A stretch of DNA of 9,005 bases from positions 1-9,005 of the forward strand of contig QMWY01000034.1 of the NCBI GenBank assembly GCA_003661865.1. The letters run 5' to 3'. The position numbers and the translations under genes are program-made. This stretch comes from Thermoprotei archaeon (GTDB taxonomy: Archaea; Thermoproteota; Thermoprotei_A; Sulfolobales; Ignisphaeraceae). Numbering within the stretch: position 1 is the stretch's first letter; every line of letters starts with the position of its first letter. Shown here in pieces: positions 5,905 through 9,005 of this stretch. The notes below the pieces were generated by a model. The model saw nothing but the letters and a program-made list of their open reading frames with translations. It was not told the DNA's origin and ran no database searches.

Positions 5905-6291
5905 TTACCTGGATCTGCCGCCTCTAGGCATCTGGGCAATGCCTTCGATGTCTCCGTGGATAACTAAGCCGTTCTCAACAGCGTCCTTGAGGAACTGGTT
6001 ACCGGCTTCTAAACCTTTCAGGACCTCGTCTAGGCTCATGATAGTTATCTCTACATCGGTGTTCTCAACAGCTCTTAGCAGGAACCTATCCCTTACGGGC
6101 TTCTCGGTTATCACCAGGATATCGATGTCGCTCATACCGTAAACAAACCTCTTCCGGGCTAGGGAGCCCGTGACCAGTACGGCTATCGGCGAGAACCTCT
6201 CGATAACCTCCCTAACCACGTTTACAAGACCCTCGAGGAGGTTCTCTGCACGTACCTCCCTAAGGATCCTTCTCAATCTCTCTACGTACAA
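5905..6291 (-). CDS. MNT-family nucleotidyltransferase, pair 3 (antitoxin candidate)
   Basis: 128 residues from a TTG at 6291, chosen because GGAGGTG ends exactly seven bases upstream; the frame is open to a GTG at 6312, which would add seven residues and has no ribosome site. Sequence starts LYVERLRRILREVRAENL, a basic helix. The nucleotidyltransferase core is VLVTGSLARKRFVYGMSDID then ILVI: G-S followed 12 residues later by D-x-D. The third ligand is probably the Glu of DVEITIM. Catalytic positions are intact. The C-terminal tail (QMPRGGRSR) is basic. The start overlaps the end of HEPN 3 by 32 bases, so the two are coupled. Antitoxin role by analogy with other HEPN/MNT pairs; an independent nucleotidyltransferase is less likely in this context. 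Confidence 0.9.
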   Translation of the reverse strand: MYVERLRRILREVRAENLLEGLVNVVREVIERFSPIAVLVTGSLARKRFVYGMSDIDILVITEKPVRDRFLLRAVENTDVEITIMSLDEVLKGLEAGNQFLKDAVENGLVIHGDIEGIAQMPRGGRSR

Positions 6292-6664
6292 ACCCAACCA
6301 CCTCCCTTGCACACGCTAGCGCCTCCTCGGCGTCCTCCCTCCTGTAGTGTTTGTAGGGCGCCCCATAGGGCCATGCATTGGGGTACCTAGAGGGTATGTA
6401 GTGCCTATCCAGCTTCTCACCCTTTTCAACAAGCCCTGGGGGGACCTCAACAGCTTCGCCGAGCCTACGCAGAAGCTCGGCAACGCTGTGTATAGGATCG
6501 TACCTACCCATCCTCTTGATCATCAGGGCCTTCAACGCCTTCTCACCCGCCTGGTGAGCAAAGAAGCACGCCTTGCTATACCTACCCAACCTATAGAGAT
6601 CCTCAGCCGCAGCTAGGTCATCCAGCGCCTCATCATACCAGTCGCGGTACCTGCTATAGCTCAA
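6260..6664 (-). CDS. HEPN-domain protein, pair 3 (toxin candidate), intact
   Basis: 134 residues, TTG at 6664. This is a complete archaeal HEPN protein (pfam05168): DWYDEALDDLAAAEDLYRLG, then KACFFAHQAGEKALKALMIK at 31-50, DPIHSVAELLRRLGEA at 56-71, the HYIPSRYPNAWPYGAPY loop at 88-104, and the last helix EDAEEALACAREVVGFVRRE. R54-x4-H59 (RYDPIH) satisfies an R-x4-H pattern, but it sits in a loop, not at the usual HEPN active-site helix, so ribonuclease action is uncertain. A TATA-like AAATACC on the minus strand near 6700-6708 would give a leader of about 15 nt, which agrees with the absence of a spaced ribosome site. It is the first gene of its pair and serves as the intact template for recognising the break in HEPN 1. 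Confidence 0.9.
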   Translation of the reverse strand: MSYSRYRDWYDEALDDLAAAEDLYRLGRYSKACFFAHQAGEKALKALMIKRMGRYDPIHSVAELLRRLGEAVEVPPGLVEKGEKLDRHYIPSRYPNAWPYGAPYKHYRREDAEEALACAREVVGFVRREIEKDP

Positions 6665-6863
6665 CCCTCTAGACCCGCTAACCCGTAGATCGCCAAGAGG
6701 GTATTTAGCGCTGGGATCCCCAAAGCAGCCGAAAAAGAAGCTAGTATAGCCCTAGCGCCTAGACGCAACGCATCTAAACCGGGCGGAGGTCACGGCCTAG
6801 CTACATTGTACAAAGGTGCTGTATAGAGGTTATTGCACCCCGGTCTCACAAGGTGAATAGAGG

Positions 6864-7037
6864 TTGCCCCCTCTCCGTTGGCTAGACATCGACATCCTCG
6901 AGATGTCAAGGTGCCTAGCGTGTAACGCTTATCAGCTCTGGATATCGTGGAAAGGTAGGGGGTATTTGAAGGGGGTTATGGAGGCTAAGGAGGCGTTCTA
7001 TCGCAGCATTTCTCAGAATAACTACTTGAAATACTGA
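6864..7037 (+). CDS. Small hypothetical protein, 57 residues
   Basis: TTG start at 6864 with AAGGTGA (6850-6856) seven bases upstream, a near-perfect crenarchaeal ribosome site. The product reads LPPLRWLDIDILEMSRCLAC, then NAYQLWISWKGRGYLKG, ending EAFYRSISQNNYLKY; one CxxC (residues 17 and 20). An inner ATG at 6903 would give 44 residues. Codon use resembles the neighbours. I recognise no family. The same frame stays open past the TGA at 7035-7037 into the next fragment (to 7292), so it may be the first piece of a broken longer gene. It is the best-supported reading in the 1-kb gap between HEPN 3 and vapB. Confidence 0.4.
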   Translation: MPPLRWLDIDILEMSRCLACNAYQLWISWKGRGYLKGVMEAKEAFYRSISQNNYLKY

Positions 7038-7067
7038 GCACGCTCCTGCATCTCGAGGCTACGTTTA

Positions 7068-7357
7068 TTGAGTAGGGTTGCTAAGGATGGTGCATCTATG
7101 CAGGAGGCGGCGAGGCTACGCGATCTCCACGCCAGGCTCTTCAGGGAGCTTAAAGACGCTCCTAAGGGATGTTCGCCTGATCCTATGGGTAGGAAGAGAC
7201 GGGTACAAAACCTAGGTAAAGCTGAGGGGGCTAGGGCTTGTAGCCAGAGCCCTTACGAGGACAGGGTGATCTTGAGGGGGCTGCTAGGCACCTAGAGGTT
7301 CTCAGAGGCGTTGTTGATGAGCCTAGGAGAAGAGTGTTTAGTTCTGGACACGTGTAG
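7068..7357 (+). pseudogene. Probable decayed coding region, three frames in succession
   Basis: Three plus-strand segments read like protein, one after another. First, frame of 7068: MQEAARLRDLHARLFRELK (from about 7098). Second, one frame over from about 7147: TLLRDVRLILWVGRDGYKT, a stop at 7213, then VKLRGLGLVARALTRTG to 7269. Third, another frame from 7244: GDLEGAARHLEVLRGVVDEP to a stop at 7355-7357. The middle part has a faint resemblance to the L-x-L-V-G-x-G-x-Y...GL...V-x-x-T-G region of GT4 glycosyltransferases, but not enough to name it. Degeneration by several frameshifts is the simplest reading. It sits among toxin-antitoxin genes, where broken copies are common. Confidence 0.3.
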
Positions 7358-7629
7358 GGGATGGAGTGCTGGGATATCCATAGCCGCTGTACATACCAAC
7401 AGCTCTGAAACGTAGGATGGACAGCTGCTCCTGAGAAGGGCATGGATGCGGATAGTAGGATTCTAATGCATTTCCCCAGAAGCTTCGAGGTGCCTCTTAG
7501 CCCAGCGCAGAGGAGTTATCAATGCTACTGGTTCCAGCGATGCGGATGCTGCTCCTAGAGCTCTGGCGACCGAGGTAGCTGGAGGCGCGATGGTAAGATG
7601 TAGAGGATGTGTCCTTGGACTTTTCTGGG
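7358..7629. other. No recognisable gene; possible further decayed sequence
   Basis: Between the fragments above and the vapB operator there is no convincing ORF. One plus-strand frame (about 7468-7626) gives QRRGVINATGSSDADAAPRA, then LATEVAGGAMVRC, which is partly protein-like but has no start, no ribosome site and no family I know. The long minus-strand frames over the same DNA are Pro/Ser/Thr-rich shadows. Confidence 0.3.
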
Positions 7630-7675
7630 CCCACATATTGATTAGTGTGGGACCCACATATATGGTATGGTGGGC
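7630..7675. promoter_or_regulatory. Two tandem 23-bp palindromic units: vapBC operator candidate
   Basis: Unit 1 (7630-7652) and unit 2 (7653-7675) both begin CCCACATAT and both carry GTGGG at the same place (7647-7651; 7670-7674). Each unit is itself an inverted repeat, CCCAC...GTGGG. They directly abut, end to end, just before the vapB ATG at 7678; the second GTGGG doubles as part of the ribosome site. The 23-bp period is close to two helical turns, so two antitoxin dimers would bind the same face of the DNA. VapB proteins with an AbrB-type fold normally repress their own operon from such sites. Confidence 0.6.
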
Positions 7676-7677
7676 AT

Positions 7678-7974
7678 ATGGGTGTTCGCGTAAGAGTTGA
7701 TGAGAGGGGGAGGATAACGCTGCCTAAGGAGGTACGTACTGCCCTAAATATAGCGCCTGGTGACGAGCTTACACTAAGCGTTGTGGGGAACAAGATAGTT
7801 CTTGAGAAGAGCACGGATCCCTTTGAGAAGCTAGCTAGGCTTCTTGGTTCACTATCCTTCGATCGGAGGCTACGCGTTGAGGCCGAGCAAGAGGCTATGA
7901 GAAGCGCTACGGAGAGGCTGGGCAGTCATGGCAAGGAGGTGTCTCCTGGAAACGGGTTTTCTACTGGCGCTTAA
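7678..7974 (+). CDS. vapB: VapB antitoxin, AbrB/SpoVT swapped-hairpin type
   Basis: 98 residues from the ATG at 7678; a GTG at 7645 in the same frame lies inside the operator repeats and is rejected. Residues 1-45 are an AbrB-type DNA-binding domain: VRVRVDERGRITLPKEVRTA, then LNIAPGDELTLSVVGNKIVL, the usual order of strand, GRITLP turn, helix and PGDEL turn. From about 48 on, the TDPFEKLARLLGSLSFDRRL stretch and a Glu/Arg-rich helix form the part expected to wrap the toxin. The last 16 residues overlap the vapC gene by 47 bases. It should neutralise the PIN toxin and, with it, repress the operon through the tandem repeats upstream. Family assignment is firm; regulation is inferred from those repeats. 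Confidence 0.9.
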   Translation: MGVRVRVDERGRITLPKEVRTALNIAPGDELTLSVVGNKIVLEKSTDPFEKLARLLGSLSFDRRLRVEAEQEAMRSATERLGSHGKEVSPGNGFSTGA

Positions 7975-8338
7975 CCCTAATGATAGAAACCATAGGTGGG
8001 CTCTTGACATCCTCGCTAGGGCTAGGAGGGGCGAGCTTGAGATAGGTATCTCTCCAGCAGCCCCAGTAGAGGTATCGCTCATATTGAGGAGCAGGGGTAT
8101 GAACGATAGTAGTATAGCCGAAGTGCTTAGAGCTATGGAGGAGGCGATAAGCCTTTACACAACGCCGCGCTACTACGAGCTTACGCTGCACCACCTATCC
8201 TACGCCGGAGAGCTTAGAGCGAGATACAGCGATCTCACGTTCTTCGACTCCATACACGCCGCAGTAGCTATCATAAACAGGCTCACGTACATGGACCTCG
8301 ACCCCGTGGTAAGGAAAGTTGTTGAACATGAGAGGTGA
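7928..8338 (+). CDS. vapC: VapC toxin, PIN-domain ribonuclease
   Basis: 136 residues, ATG at 7928 inside the end of vapB. PIN-domain landmarks in order: RCLLETGFLLALNPNDRNH with the first acidic residue at E8; PVEVSLILRSRG with E48; DLTFFDSIHAAVAI with D107; and the final TYMDLDPVVRK with D123/D125. These four acidic positions bind the metal ions for RNA cleavage. The first is Glu where most PIN domains have Asp; this variant occurs in archaeal VapC proteins as far as I recall, so I would not call it inactive. In VapC toxins of known action the target is tRNA or a rRNA loop; the target here cannot be told. Full-length, with gene-like codons, and immediately downstream of its antitoxin, so the pair looks intact. 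Confidence 0.9.
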   Translation: MARRCLLETGFLLALNPNDRNHRWALDILARARRGELEIGISPAAPVEVSLILRSRGMNDSSIAEVLRAMEEAISLYTTPRYYELTLHHLSYAGELRARYSDLTFFDSIHAAVAIINRLTYMDLDPVVRKVVEHER

Positions 8339-8344
8339 AACCCC

Positions 8345-8406
8345 TTAGGGTACCTGGATGGGTTATTCTGATGACCCATTCAAACCAGCCCTACAGCGTA
8401 CCCTAA
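8345..8406. repeat. Nested inverted repeat between convergent genes
   Basis: Outer arms TTAGGGTAC (8345-8353) and GTACCCTAA (8398-8406) are perfect complements. Inside, 8356-8366 and 8371-8381 form an 11-bp hairpin with two G-T pairs and a TCTG loop. The element fills the gap between the end of vapC and the end of the flavoprotein gene, whose TAG (8403-8405) lies in the right outer arm. A two-way terminator or mRNA 3'-end stabiliser is the plainest role. There is no T-run. Confidence 0.6.
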
Positions 8407-9005
8407 CCCTCTAACCACCCGCGGTACTCTTCGAAGAACCTCTTCTCCTCGGCTCTCCACCTCTCGTACTCCTGAGGAGTCTTCGGGTAGCTCAAGTAGA
8501 GGTTGCGGGCCCTGTCCATGTAGTCCTTGAGCTTCGCAACCCTTGCTAGGAAGCTTGGCCTTCTAAGCATCCTAAGCCCTATGCTGAGCTTCGTGAGTAT
8601 GCTCATCCTCAGCTCCCCCCTGTACCCTATATCGAGCAGCTCCTCCCCGCCGACGGCCCCGGTGTCAAATATGAACTGCAGGTCTTCGTTCCCCAGCTTC
8701 TGCAGGAACATCCTTAGGACGTCTAGCGATGCCTGCTTCGCCCCGTACCTCTTCATGTACTCTACAGGGTAGCTCCACAGCCTCTCAATCGTGGCCTCCC
8801 CCTCCTCAAGCGCCCTGGCTATCGCCTGCGCCGCGAGATGGGCGCTGAGCATACCCGATCCGATCCCCCCTCCGTGAACAGGGTTCGCCGTAGCCGCCGC
8901 ATCGCCGATTACCGCAAAGCCGTTCCACACCATGCAGGGTATGGTTCTGCGGGTCGGGACTAGGCCTCCCCCCGCGTGGACCACCCTAACGATTCTCTTC
9001 TCAAA
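8403..9005 (-). CDS. Geranylgeranyl reductase family FAD-dependent oxidoreductase (C-terminal part, runs off right edge)
   Basis: 200 residues visible; the N-terminus with the first dinucleotide-binding fold lies beyond 9005. The sequence enters as EKRIVRVVHAGGGLVPTRRT, then NGFAVIGDAAATANPVHGGG with IGSGMLSAHLAA. GDAA...P..GGGI..... is the second FAD-contact motif of the GGR/para-hydroxybenzoate hydroxylase fold, and the G-GLVPTRRT lead-in is typical of archaeal geranylgeranyl reductases. The rest is the helical cap and tail (EYMKRYGAKQASLDVLRMFL; RARNLYLSYPKTPQEYERWR). Archaeal members saturate the double bonds of isoprenoid chains in membrane ether lipids; several paralogues per genome exist with unknown substrates, so the exact substrate is left open. 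The frame continues past the edge, so the GTG at 8984 is not the start. Convergent with vapC. Confidence 0.9.
   Translation of the reverse strand, partial: FEKRIVRVVHAGGGLVPTRRTIPCMVWNGFAVIGDAAATANPVHGGGIGSGMLSAHLAAQAIARALEEGEATIERLWSYPVEYMKRYGAKQASLDVLRMFLQKLGNEDLQFIFDTGAVGGEELLDIGYRGELRMSILTKLSIGLRMLRRPSFLARVAKLKDYMDRARNLYLSYPKTPQEYERWRAEEKRFFEEYRGWLEG

Noticed and set aside
7231..7657. Minus-strand ORFs of 64-70 codons (7231-7443, 7463-7657)
   Set aside because: Pro/Ser/Thr/Cys-rich shadows without ribosome site or promoter.
8345..8416. Telomere-like TTAGGG and CCCTAACCCTCTAACC text
   Set aside because: Circular archaeal chromosome expected; the match is explained by the inverted repeat and by the end of the flavoprotein gene.
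1..9005. CRISPR array, tRNA or rRNA gene, complete insertion sequence
   Set aside because: No regularly spaced repeats, no T-loop signature in a tRNA-like setting, no transposase and no rRNA core sequence were seen on either strand.

Overview
The window looks like chromosomal DNA of a hyperthermophilic crenarchaeon (Thermoproteota; Desulfurococcales or a Pyrodictiaceae relative such as Hyperthermus, Pyrodictium or Pyrolobus would fit, but this is inference). Grounds: moderately high GC; heavy AGG/AGA arginine and ATA isoleucine use; many GTG and TTG starts; GAGGTG-type ribosome sites; archaeal TATA boxes; a geranylgeranyl-reductase-family gene; and dense HEPN/MNT and VapBC toxin-antitoxin genes.

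Left part (1-1740, minus strand): a three-gene operon. A Yip1-like multi-pass membrane protein overlaps a signal-anchored beta-rich extracytoplasmic protein, which is followed by an ArsR-type winged-helix regulator running off the left edge. Its promoter has a clear TATA box and an 8-bp-arm palindrome exactly where transcription should start, so autoregulation is likely.

Middle-left (1741-4155): a small protein with a metalloprotease-like HELRE...EAH motif (minus). Downstream of it is a stretch that reads either as a small frame-broken minus-strand gene or as a structured plus-strand RNA. Diverging from it is a 12-TM-type MFS transporter whose start was placed at 2691 from the TATA box and ribosome site. 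A 244-bp convergent spacer follows.

Core (4156-6664, minus): three consecutive HEPN/MNT pairs, each with the HEPN gene upstream of, and closely linked to, its nucleotidyltransferase. Pairs 1 and 3 carry the compact archaeal HEPN with a RYP motif. Pair 2 is a HepT/MntA-like pair with the R-x4-H-x-Y motif. The HEPN of pair 1 is broken by one missing base; its displaced C-terminus is still intact in the next frame.

Right part: about 1 kb (6665-7677) with no confident gene, holding one small ORF with a good ribosome site and a series of protein-like fragments in shifting frames, probably decayed. Then a vapB-vapC pair (plus) preceded by two tandem 23-bp palindromic units, a nested inverted repeat between convergent genes, and the C-terminal 200 residues of a geranylgeranyl-reductase-family flavoprotein (minus) running off the right edge.

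Together 4156-8338 is a toxin-antitoxin island with four two-gene modules of three types, flanked by ordinary membrane and lipid genes.
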